Source: Pseudoips prasinana | Lineage: Eukaryota; Arthropoda; Insecta; Lepidoptera; Nolidae | DNA length: 64,000 bases | Reading direction: 5' to 3' | Assembly: GCA_951640165.1 (NCBI GenBank) | Contig: OX621240.1 | Span: forward strand, 39,870,713-39,934,712 | Part shown: piece after piece, positions 55,032 to 64,000 of the stretch | Layout: each line of letters starts with the position of its first letter | How positions within the stretch are numbered: position 1 is the stretch's first letter | Program-made: the position numbers and the translations under genes | The notes under the pieces: generated by a model | Seen by the model: the letters and a program-made list of their open reading frames with translations, nothing else | What the model was told of the DNA's origin: nothing | Databases searched by the model: none

Positions 55032-56030
55032 TGTCGCAGGGATATGATAAAAACAGGGATTTGGCCAAATCCCTAAGGGATTTGATTAAATCACGGAAGA
55101 TGTTAAAATAACAACACAATTTTATCATTTCCCTAAGCAAATCTGGTGATTTGACAAATCCCACTAAAGAAATCTAGTGATTTGAACAAATCCCAAAATT
55201 GGTTCAGTGAAATGACAAAAATAACTTTTCTGTGGTATTTTAAACGTTCATTTTGTAAGATTACCTACATAATTATAATAATCAGGTGTCGTACAATGCA
55301 ATATTGATCTCAATATTGATCTCAAAAATCCCCACTAGAACATAATAATGAGAAAAAAAATACGAAATATATTAAACAAATTGAAAAACTTAACCTATTA
55401 TATGCTTATTTGTAATGATCATTTATTAAAACACGTAGCAGATTTGTTGTGACGTGAATTACTTACATAGAACATTATTTTTCTTACAGACACATTTATT
55501 CGTGCAATTCTAGGCAAACTCAGCTTAGTCGATGGAACTGAATCGGTTAAAGTAACTGTAGACAATTGAAGAGCGTTTCTAGGAAACCAATCTCTTATGA
55601 TGCCAACCCAAGTACCAATTGGAAATAAATTGTTTTTCGTATCTAATACAATGCCTGTAATACTATTTACATCTAGTGGACCTCTGTCTACTTTTGGTAC
55701 ATCACCCAAAACGGTGGAACCAACTAATACATCCTTAAATTTCTTCGAACAAGTTTCTTTCATTTTATCAGCAGATGTTTTTAAATTTTGTGAAGCCACT
55801 TCCTTTTGCTTTTTAATGTTCTCTTCTTTTTGGCATAATAAGCAAAGAACTCCCGAACCATATCTTATTATTATATTATCATTTCACTGAATCAATTTAG
55901 GTTTTTAACAAATCGCCAGATTTGCTTAGGGAAATGATAAAATCGTGATGTTATTTTAACATCCGCCGTAATTTCATCAAATGTCTTAGGGATTTGGCCA
56001 AATCCCTGTTTTCATTATATCCCTGCGACA
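55032..56030. mobile_element. Ginger-type DNA transposon derivative (999 bp)
   Basis: The ends are inverted repeats starting TGTCGCAGGGATAT; pairing extends about 120 bp imperfectly at each side (AGGGATTTGGCCAAATCCCT, AGGGAAATGATAAAAT). The flanks carry TATA on both sides (55028-55031 and 56031-56034). A TGTNR start and 4-bp duplication fit Ginger elements, whose transposase resembles a gypsy integrase. The interior keeps only the C-terminal part of that transposase, so it is an internally deleted, non-autonomous copy. The TATA duplicate lies in a TA-rich tract, so it is weaker evidence than the repeats. Confidence 0.75.
55419..55885 (-). pseudogene. C-terminal piece of Ginger/KRBA2-like transposase
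   Basis: The minus-strand frame reads GVLCLLCQKEENIKKQKE, then KKFKDVLVGSTVLGDVPKVDRG, GIVLDTKNN and GTWVGIIRDWF. This parallels the region after the integrase core in Ginger transposases and their domesticated relatives KRBA2 and SCAND3 (KKFxxVxVGxxVxVPVPxVDRG). Near 55500 the family's Cys-rich end (KCVCKKNNVLC) is readable but in another frame, so a frameshift or unspliced junction is present. The catalytic DDE core is absent. The ORF has no clear ATG. Confidence 0.75.
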
Positions 56031-56424
56031 TATATATATAACCGAATAGTTACGGGTCTGTGTGTATTCCGAAGCGAATGAAGCGCATAGATAACAGTCA
56101 GTCAGTACGATTGTTCTTTCATTCGCTTGTTACATTAACTAATGACGCACACAGCATTTATATAAGTTCAGCTGATATCCTCTCACCTTATTAATAAACA
56201 CGGATCAACTTGAGAAAGATTTTGGGTTCAAAGTGATTTTGCCTTGGAAGGAATGAGAAGGAGCAAATCTCACGGAGGTTCTGAATGTCGTTAAGACGAC
56301 TGTATTCTATTCATGTCTACTAATGTTTTATTTATAAATTTATAGGAATTGTTTGTATCACGCCATTAGCAAATGTCGAAAGGCTTACAATATTATAAGG
56401 TATAAATATACTATGAATCTAAAA

Positions 56425-56700
56425 TGACGAGCCTGTTGGCAGGGTTGGAAAATGATTGCTTTTCACGCCGGAGGTCGTGGGTTCGATTCGCACCCAGGAC
56501 AGATATTTGTGTGCATGTCTGTTTGTCCTGAGTCTGGGTGTAATTATCTATATAAGTATGTATTTACAAAATAAAAGTAGCATATGTAGTAAGTACATCG
56601 GTTATCTGGTTTCCATAGTACAAGCGCTGCTTAGTTTGGGATCAGATAGCCGTATGTAAATAATGTCCCAGGATATTATTATAGGATACAGGATATTATT
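56425..56700 (+). mobile_element. tRNA-derived SINE
   Basis: CTGTTGGCAGGGTTGGAAAATG (A box region), GTCGTGGGTTCGATTCGCACC (B box), GACAGATATTTGTG, GGTTTCCATAGTACAAGC, then GTCCCAGGATATTATTATAGG with repeated ATATTATTAT tail. It is the best-preserved member of the family in the window. Confidence 0.9.
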
Positions 56701-57039
56701 ATATTATATTATAATTATTAGGTAGCAATTTCCCGCAGTATACCGTGGCACATAAAATGTTTAGCGTAAAGATATAGTTAAGGTAGGTGTACTGGTGATA
56801 CAAATATACCTAGGTATAAAATTGCCTCCATAGATGCACGTTCACATAATTACCTACGCTACCCTTGCTTTTCATGGTTCAAATCTCTCTCACACCTTTC
56901 CAACTAGAAGTAGCAATTGCTTAGACCATTGGTTCCAGCGAAATAATAACCTTGATTTCGATACAACAACAACAGGTCACAACTCTACACCATTACGTAT
57001 AGATGCAAAACCACCAAAATACTCTGTGGTCTGGTCTGT

Positions 57040-57460
57040 GTGTTTTTATTGAAAGATTGTTTATATGCACAAACGTTAAATCAAAACATTGAAAAGTTGG
57101 AATATACATTGGTAACCAAGATCAAACCTGCAGAGACGGCTACAAATTTGCTTGTTGAATCATTAAAAGATGCAATATCTAGTAGAGTACTATTTCTATA
57201 CAATAATCGACGAGGATATTTAAAATCGAACAATGGACATGTTTACTGAGGAGTATAAAACACTAAGATTCCATAGAAAACTAAAGATCTATCGTAACGA
57301 TGCCACGTCACAAGACTCATATAAGCATCAAATTTTTCTTATGAATACCGGTGTATGTAAGATTTTGAATAGCTGTCATATGTATTTTACTATGGCAAAA
57401 CTGGATATTGATGAAATCATTTCTACTATAATATATTTTGTATATAATAAGTTCTAATGA
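57040..57460 (+). pseudogene. Unidentified coding remnant (two overlapping frames)
   Basis: 57040-57249 reads EKLEYTLVTKIKPAETATN, then LLVESLKDAISSRVLFLY. 57233-57457 continues in another frame with EEYKTLRFHRKLKIYRND and DIDEIISTIIYFVYN. The two look like one sequence split by a frameshift at NNGHVY. LVESLKDAISSR faintly recalls hAT transposase regions, but no diagnostic motif is present and I do not assign it. Confidence 0.35.
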
Positions 57461-57779
57461 TGCTACAGGATGGGACATATTCAAATTCATTTATTCCTAG
57501 CAAATGTTACAAGTCAAATCACAGATAATGTCAATGGAGAATAAAATTATACATTAATTATAAACATAAATAATATCAAATACAGTGAAACGATAATTAA
57601 TGTCAATAGCGTATAAATGTCAAAATCAAATTAATGTCAAAGAAAAATAACAGCCACAAATCACAATATTAAATAAACAACGAATAAAAATAAATAAAAT
57701 AATAATGTCATTAGTAATTGGATTTCATTATATCATTAAAAGAATATAATGATTGTTCAACAAGCCACTTCAAGTGGTC

Positions 57780-58800
57780 TGAGTGTCTAAAATGGATAAA
57801 CTGCGTTTTGTTTGCATGTAAGATCAAGCCGTCGTAACCTAGACTACTAACTCAGGTCGTGTGCCACCACAGTCAAGTTTTCTCCAGCTGATCAATTTGT
57901 TTTTGCAATGACAAAACCTTTGACGTCATCTGTCTACATTAAGATATGACCTTCTTGACTGTTTTCAAGTAGGTCATTAAGCAAGAGAGTATAAGAGTAT
58001 GTAGGAGATGGATGATCCTTATGCTACACCACATGCGGTTTTTAGTAGTTTTGATTTGACCGATTGGCTATTTCCTACGACCACTTGATATCTGTCTGAC
58101 ATGAAGTCAGTGAGCAGCTTCAATGCAGGACCTTTTATCCCGTATTTTTTTATCTTCTGGGTGAGAACGCAATGTCGAAAGCTTTCGTCAGGTCATAGAA
58201 AATAACTGCAACCTGTTTCTGACCTTCACATGTTTCGACATCTCTTTCATCAGCTTTTTTGGTCAAACCTATGATTAAACGGCCACGACGATACGCGTAT
58301 TGCCTATTTCTCATCGAGTGACACGTATAAATGTATTCAGTAAACCAAGCTAAAATAATTTAGCTATGTCGGGTATTATTCACTCTGTAGCTGTTGTTTC
58401 CTCTGGCTTACCTTTCTTCTTGTACAAAGGTGTGACCTTCATAAACTTTAAGGGGAGTCATACCCCGGTACTACAATTGTTGTATAAAATAGGCGATATG
58501 GGTCCGGCAACAGTATATAGCAGATGAGTCATACAGCCTTTAGATTTTTGTGCGCTACTCCACTTACAATAATGCGATATACTTCTTGTGGTGTGAGCGG
58601 TCTAATGCATAGCCAGCGGTCAGCGGACGCGCCGCATGCTGACGCAGCATAGCTAAAGTCTGAGTTCACTGCGTCCACTGCGTCGGCTTTGCTGTGTAAA
58701 TTGAATCCATCAGGCTTTTTTAGGCTCTTGTAATAGTCATGATACCTTCTATCTCTGCCGGTTTCCGTGTTCACAACTTGCAACACTGATTGGATATAAT
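57780..58800 (-). pseudogene. Degraded non-LTR endonuclease-linker and RT
   Basis: On the minus strand 58786-58529 reads LQVVNTETGRDRRYHDYYKSLKKP and RPLTPQEVYRIIVSG, the linker before RT. After stops, fragments MRNRQYAYRRGRLIIGL (in place of QFGFRxGRST), VAVIFYDLTKAFD and LLNDLLEN follow to about 57790. Many stops and frameshifts make this the oldest LINE remnant in the window. Confidence 0.75.
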
Positions 58801-59237
58801 TAACCGATTTTATAATTATGTTGCAGTAATAATTGCTTCTGTCATGCCTGAGAAGATTGTTATATTTTTTTTCGATTTGATTATTTTTATGTATGTGTTT
58901 GTAAGTAATTATGCGTTGATAATTTTTATGTCGAGTTTAAAAAATCAGTTAAACTAACTACTAATGACACAGTAGTAATGACATTATAAATTATAATATG
59001 CTATTAAAATTTATAACCTCATTGGTAATCTACAATATATTTCGATTTGTGTCTTACTATGTTTATCACCGCTAGAGCTAATTCTCTCAGAAGAGGCGCA
59101 ATGTTTTTGCTCTATACCATTTTAATCCACGCTATCCAATGCGGTGGCAAATTTGCGTTTATTAGCGTGACTGTACGATGAACACAGGCTAGCGGGCACA
59201 GGCCCTGAACCCGGCACACACGAAATAGTAGCACGGA

Positions 59238-59451
59238 CAGCGTAGTGGTCACTCAGACAGCTTCGAAAATTTTCGAAAAGGCCATGTGTGACCGCGTGAA
59301 CAACTTCTGTGAAAATTATAATCTATTCAATGATTGTCAAAACGGTTTTCGTAAGGGACGTTCAACAGTTTTAGCAACTTACAAATACATGCAAGAAGCA
59401 ATAAATAATTAAAAATAAACATTATCATAAAGGTATTTTATTAGATATAAC
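59238..59451 (+). pseudogene. Non-LTR RT fragment, left of a LINE insertion
   Basis: The plus strand reads SKIFEKAMCDRVNNFCENYNL, split here as SKIFEKAMCDR and NNFCENYNLF, then NDCQNGFRKGRSTVLATYKYMQEAI, with GILLDITK after a frameshift. These are RT motifs 1-3 of a LINE other than the family at 1-3257. The protein stops exactly before the expected AFD/AYD motif, which reappears at 60470. Confidence 0.8.
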
Positions 59452-60468
59452 GAAAATATTCATAAAAATATTCATAATTATAAAAAGAAAAGTGAACTGC
59501 ATAATATAAATACTAGGAATAAAAACAAACTAGCCATGCCAGGCTTTAGAGTAAGCAAAACTAATAAATCATTTTTAGGAAATTGTATTAGGTTTTATAA
59601 CAAGCTTCCTACTCAAATTACTGATCTGCCTGACACAAGTTTTAAAACACATATTAAACGTATACTTATGGCTAGGGGTTATTACACCACTAAAGAGTAC
59701 ATCGATGACAAAGACGTCTGGCTCTCACTTCCTACCTGCACATTGCTCGCTGGAGATCTTGTAGCCATATAGACATGACTGATCTGCTGTGTTACGTGAA
59801 CTATCTGTAAATGATTGCTATCATATACTTAATTTAAAATTATTGACTCGGTCTCAAAATGAATAATGTTATTGTTTCGAAGTTTTTCTTTTGTATACCT
59901 AAATATAATCTAAAATAATAAGCATTCAGACAACCGATCGAGCATATATTGTGTTTGCCTACTAAATAATTACTCTAATTGGACCAAATCCCGTGTTCAT
60001 GCCCGCTTGAGTATCTATGTTTCGCCGGACCGTCTCAACTGGGTCGGTGTTGAAACCGGTAGTAGATGAACCCACTGAGTTTGTTGCGCTGGGTCTTCTC
60101 AGTTGGGGCGCATTGGATCCGGTGGTAGCATTAAAGCGCGACCGTCGTTATTAACACAAGGTCCGTCATAATAATAATACCTTTAATATAGACAGAACCA
60201 TTGACAATATGTAGTAAAAATATTAGACTTAAACTAGATAATTAAACATAATCTTTTGACAATAACTTGATACGAGCTAGCTAAATATCATTTCTGTAAT
60301 AAAATAAATTTTATAAATGTTTTCATACAAGATGTACCTAAATATCTATGTTACTAGAAATAATATCTAATGTATACAACTATATTACTACAAACATGTT
60401 CTGACTATTTACAAGCGCTTTTTTAAAGTCTAGGTGAATAAAAACCTTTTTTATTTTATTTATTTATT
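59452..60468 (+). mobile_element. LINE family copy d: C-terminus and full 3' UTR
   Basis: A 5'-truncated copy. It begins in the codons for HNYKKKSELHNINTRNK, keeps the last 78 codons from 59536 identical to the 1-3257 copy, then a 3' UTR of about 700 bp ending in GTGAATAAAAACC and a T/A tail. It shows the 3' end that the left-edge copy lacks. Confidence 0.93.
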
Positions 60469-60850
60469 TAAAGCTTATGACAAAGTACAATTTGATAGGC
60501 CTATGATTGGTTTAAATCTTACTCTCATAATAGGGAACAACAAATTGAAGTCGAATACATCACCACGTCGAAAATTATCATCCAATAGATTTACTGTACT
60601 TTCAAAACACAGATAAGTTAATTATATTCATATTAAATATTATTTCATGTCAATAACTCCGCTTTCAAAGAAATAAATCAACCGATGACACCGGAAATAT
60701 TTTCGACAAACTTAGATAATGTTTATACAAAAGCTATTTCTCTGTTACTTGACTTTGCCAAAGCGTCCGACACCTTTCCTATCCCCGCTCCACTTTCAAC
60801 AGTTATCTAACAGGTAGGACACAGAAGGTAACATTACTGTAAAAAATACA
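60469..60850 (+). pseudogene. Non-LTR RT fragments, right of the LINE insertion
   Basis: KAYDKVQFDR follows directly after the LINE tail and continues the GILLDITK seen at 59451, so the older RT was split by copy d. Further on, 60730-60830 gives LLLDFAKASDTF and a weak FNSYLTGRTQKV-like stretch, a piece of another or rearranged RT. Confidence 0.7.
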
Positions 60851-61984
60851 TAAATACGAATTTAACTTTTCTTTTAGACAACCGATTCGAACAAAATTGA
60901 TATGGAATAATTCTACAGAATCTTTAATGTGTGTTTCACAAAGTAGCATATATATGGTCCCACAATTTTTTTGAAAATTTCATGATAGTGAATTATATTT
61001 CTGTTTTTCTGTGTGTAATAAGATAAGAGATTAGGGAATAGAAAATAATGACGCCAACTACACAGGCAGTCAGTTTCATCCAACCTGCAACAAAGCGGGG
61101 AGGATCTGCTTGCTGTTCTTTAATCAGCAATTGAGCGTTCGTTGTACGTTTAAGAACCAATTTTGATTATTATTGTATGAACGTTCCAGTGCGTAGTACA
61201 ACATTTTTAAAGGTGTATTGAGTTAACCATGCTTTACAGTTTTGTACTTTTGTTTAAAAATGGAAACACTGAATTATGTACGGTGCAGGTATCAACCATC
61301 CGTATCCTCTCACCTACATTAAATTAGGTGGCCTTTAGTTAGTTATCTAAGTGTTCGAATTACTTACTATACTTACTTTTGAATTACTTATCTCACTTAA
61401 CTATTAAATTATATTACTACTTTATAATTAAACGATAGGTGAAATGACTACATACTGTGACCTAGTCTATAATTCGAAAAGGTAAACCTTGACTGGCGAT
61501 CAACATCAAAAACAAGAACTCATTTAATTGATAAGTGCTTTCATTATTTTCCTTGATTAACATACGTCTGGTCGGCGCCGGCGCAGCGAGCCACCGACGC
61601 GGCGCGCGGCGGGCCGGCATTGGCTCATGCTGTGTTCTCGCACGCATGTTACTGCGCTCACATATTATACTTCAATGTTATCATTAGTTATTTACTTCGA
61701 TTGATGCATTATGAAACGTAACTATTTCTACCTACCTAGAATTGTTGTATCGATATTTCTCGGTTTAAGGGAAGAATTCGTGTTAAGGATGAAGTTGGCG
61801 AGAGAAGTACAGCCTCAAGCGGGAGCCGAGCTCAATATAGTAGGTACAAAAATAATCGCATCTCGGATCACGCAAATTAGTATTATGAGTTTTATGTTTG
61901 GTTCCAATGGAAACCAATAAGGAATTTACGGAAAGTGTTTGTTTTTTTTAATTTTGTGGGCTGTAAGAATTATCAGTTTTCTTA
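60851..61984. other. Gene-free stretch
   Basis: No supported gene. A short GC-rich patch (GGCGCCGGCGCAGCG...GCGGCGCGCGGCGGGCC) lies at 61572-61618. Confidence 0.45.
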
Positions 61985-62226
61985 AAGCTCCATACCAGTT
62001 GGCGTGGTTGGTAAATGCTTGCCTTTCACGCCGCAGGTCGTGGGTTCGATTCCCACCAAGGACAGAGTCTAGGTGTTTATCTATGTAAGTACAAAAGACA
62101 TCGTATTTACAAAAGAAAAATAGTATATTATGTAATATATCAGTTATCTGGTTCGTATAGTACAAGCTCTGCTCAGTTTGGCATCAGATGGACGTATAAT
62201 GTCCCAGGATATTATTATTATTATAT
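61985..62226 (+). mobile_element. tRNA-derived SINE
   Basis: TTGGCGTGGTTGGTAAATGC (A box), GTCGTGGGTTCGATTCCCACC (B box), GTATTTACAAAAGAAAAATAG, GTTATCTGGTTCG and GTCCCAGGATATTATTATTATT tail. It is the same family as 56425-56700 with a short deletion in the middle. Confidence 0.9.
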
Positions 62227-63960
62227 ATCTGATGTCCTGCGAACAAAGAAACATACGCCCCCATATCCGGAACTAAAACCAAATTAAATATTGCCATAAT
62301 GTTGATTTAAGTAGGTACTTATATTTCGGAAGTGGTTTATTTCCATGTTCGCTAAAAGGTAAACGTTACACGCAAGGTGGACCGCTCGTGAACGAATTTC
62401 GCATACAAGGAGTGAATTATCTAAATCCGTCGGACAGCCTCGGACGCGATGCAGCGCCCACAATGCGCTACCTCTGTTCATTACTTCGCTTCCACGCTAC
62501 CAACGTGCCTTCCGATCCCAGTATATGCATTGTACATGTAAGGAACGGGGTGCTGCCGGACGCTTGCAACACCCGCGGTCTCTCACGTTCGTTGTCGACC
62601 CTTTAGTAATCTTATTACTCTTTACTGTAGTGCCAACGAGCTGTAGTCTTGTGTAAAGTTTATAAGATGAAAAGATTTCCGCGCACAGCGGACACAACTA
62701 TTCACCAACGGGAGTTCGTAGGCTAACATCACATACTATTAGTGTAGAATTGTAGAGCCTGCTCCCAGATTTCAATTGGCAAGTTTTACACTGATTGTAT
62801 GAAGTTACATTATTTTTTTATTTCTGTAAACTTAAAAGGAAAGACTCTGTTACCCTTCAGTTAATGTTCATTGAAATTCTGACTTGTCACCTATCATCTA
62901 TTGGGGGAATTAAAACATATGAGCGCACAATTATAATGATTACTTGAATGCTTACAAACTACCTGCGAAGAGACAAGTTTGATAAATATGAAATAGTCAA
63001 TGAGTGCTTTTGGACCAATTAATGTGACACTTACCGCGGTCGACCTTAATATATAATCGATATCTATCATTTGTAACAAGTTTCGCTCGCTAATTTGATT
63101 AGATAGGTATCGACAGACCAACTTACTTCTAGTTTATTTGTGTAGGAATAAGTTGAACAAGAGCGTGAAATCTGTAAACTAACGTGAATCGTGCCAGTTA
63201 ATATTTTGAAGTTTTGTATCTAAACTGGCACGCGCCTCTACCGCACTTATGGAGCATAATGTTATGTAAATATGGAATAAAGGCGTGCCAGCTTAGCGTA
63301 GATCAGCGCCAGCCGCCTGCTTACGTCTTTATGTGGCTGCAATCTTATTCGTCACACGAAAGAACGGAGCGGAACAATCTTCATATGAACACTCGGCGCG
63401 ATTATACCAATTTCCGATTGCCTACCATAGAGCATTAGGTAGAGCATTTGGCTTAACGCTTTTTTGAGCCAACTAAGCACTACAGAAGTGACGTGGTGGT
63501 CGCGGAAGCTAAACACCGGTCCGCCTCTCCCGTAAGCACGGTCCTCACAGAAACGTTCTAAACGACCAGAACGTTGAGACTAGGGCTTACGTCACATATC
63601 ATGCTTGCCTGCCGTGAGTACCGCAAGCCACGAACCATACGAATCCACGTTCGCATTCATACCGTAACATGCCGTCCCCGATATGGCCGGTCTTCGCATA
63701 TTATCGCGTTGACCGAAAGTTTCTAAACCTTGAGGTTTAAACCAAAAGGGGCTCCCATGCGTCATTCTTAATTTGTAGTTTTATTTACACATCGTACTAA
63801 ACATTTAATCTAAAGGACTGTACGTCTGATTTACATATTTGCTCATGCTGAAATTTTGTACAAAGCAAGCTTCATGATAAGTTTTGAATGCATTTTTATC
63901 TACAGCCAAACCCGTTTCAACTAGCTAGCTCTAGCAGCCTGTAGACTGTTGAAGCAAGAA
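62227..63960. other. Gene-free stretch
   Basis: No supported gene. 62380-62600 and 63280-63400 are more GC-balanced than average and could be conserved non-coding DNA, but nothing in the sequence proves it. Confidence 0.4.
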
Positions 63961-63963
63961 CAT

Positions 63964-64000
63964 CAAAATATGCAAATGCTGAACGAATTTGCATATTTTT
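63964..64000. repeat. Inverted repeat with paired octamer motifs at the right edge
   Basis: AAAATATGCAAAT and ATTTGCATATTTTT flank an 8-nt spacer. Each arm contains ATGCAAAT, the octamer bound by POU-domain factors. It may instead be the start of a palindromic element running off the window. Confidence 0.6.

Noticed and set aside
56470..56505. Functional tRNA genes at the GGTTCGA boxes (also 30540, 38195, 62040, 8600)
   Set aside because: A and B boxes are present but no full cloverleaf; each is followed by the same SINE body and ATTATT tail.
57040..57457. hAT transposase
   Set aside because: Only a vague resemblance around LLVESLKDAISSR; no dimerisation motif or catalytic residues are visible.

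Overview
The window looks like nuclear DNA of a lepidopteran insect (moth or butterfly). The basis is the repeat content: CsRn1/Kabuki-type and mag-like Ty3/gypsy elements, a Lepidoptera-type RTE 3' end, tRNA-derived SINEs with an ATTATT-type tail, Helitrons ending in CTAGTA, a GGTTCCGTAGCC...GTCTGTCTG repeat, and AT-rich DNA in between. I found no convincing host protein-coding exon and no true tRNA or rRNA gene. Everything with recognisable coding capacity belongs to a transposable element, so this is best read as an intergenic or intronic stretch loaded with repeats.

Layout. 1-3257: a 5'-truncated non-LTR retrotransposon on the minus strand, with a long intact RT reading frame and a broken endonuclease; its 3' end lies off the left edge. 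Three 5'-truncated 3' ends of the same family sit at 29115, 30867 and 59452. 3300-8860: a small palindromic MITE, an RTE tail, a Helitron end, a widespread lepidopteran repeat and a SINE. 8864-21083: the most informative block, a very young 327-bp-LTR CsRn1-type element with tRNA-Trp primer site and intact gag and pol. Its 5' LTR is split by a complete PIF/Harbinger transposon (9000-12017). Its 3' LTR is split by a complete mag-like element in the opposite orientation with two identical 151-bp LTRs (16563-21036). All three have target-site duplications that fit.

21084-32960: LINE 3' fragments, a decayed composite Helitron (24377-27519) with PIF1-type helicase remnants, SINEs and LINE tails. 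32964-34146: a 14-copy, 84-bp minisatellite with a dimeric pattern. 32420 and 34785: two copies of a SINE whose head resembles 5S rRNA. 35000-64000: mostly gene-free AT-rich DNA containing degraded non-LTR reverse transcriptases, a second Helitron helicase remnant (44640-45480), an RTE copy with a 14-bp target duplication (48824-49197), a Ginger-type DNA transposon derivative (55032-56030) and more SINEs.

How the parts work together. The clearest biology is in the Harbinger element. Its DDE transposase gene and its MADF/BESS accessory gene lie on opposite strands, and each has one exon inside the other's intron. One 36-bp segment carries the 3' splice sites of both. A second theme is repeated inverted duplication: several near-perfect hairpins with 3-5 nt loops interrupt old repeats. 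One can be compared with an uninterrupted copy in the same window, which points to snap-back template switching (or, less interestingly, assembly artefact).
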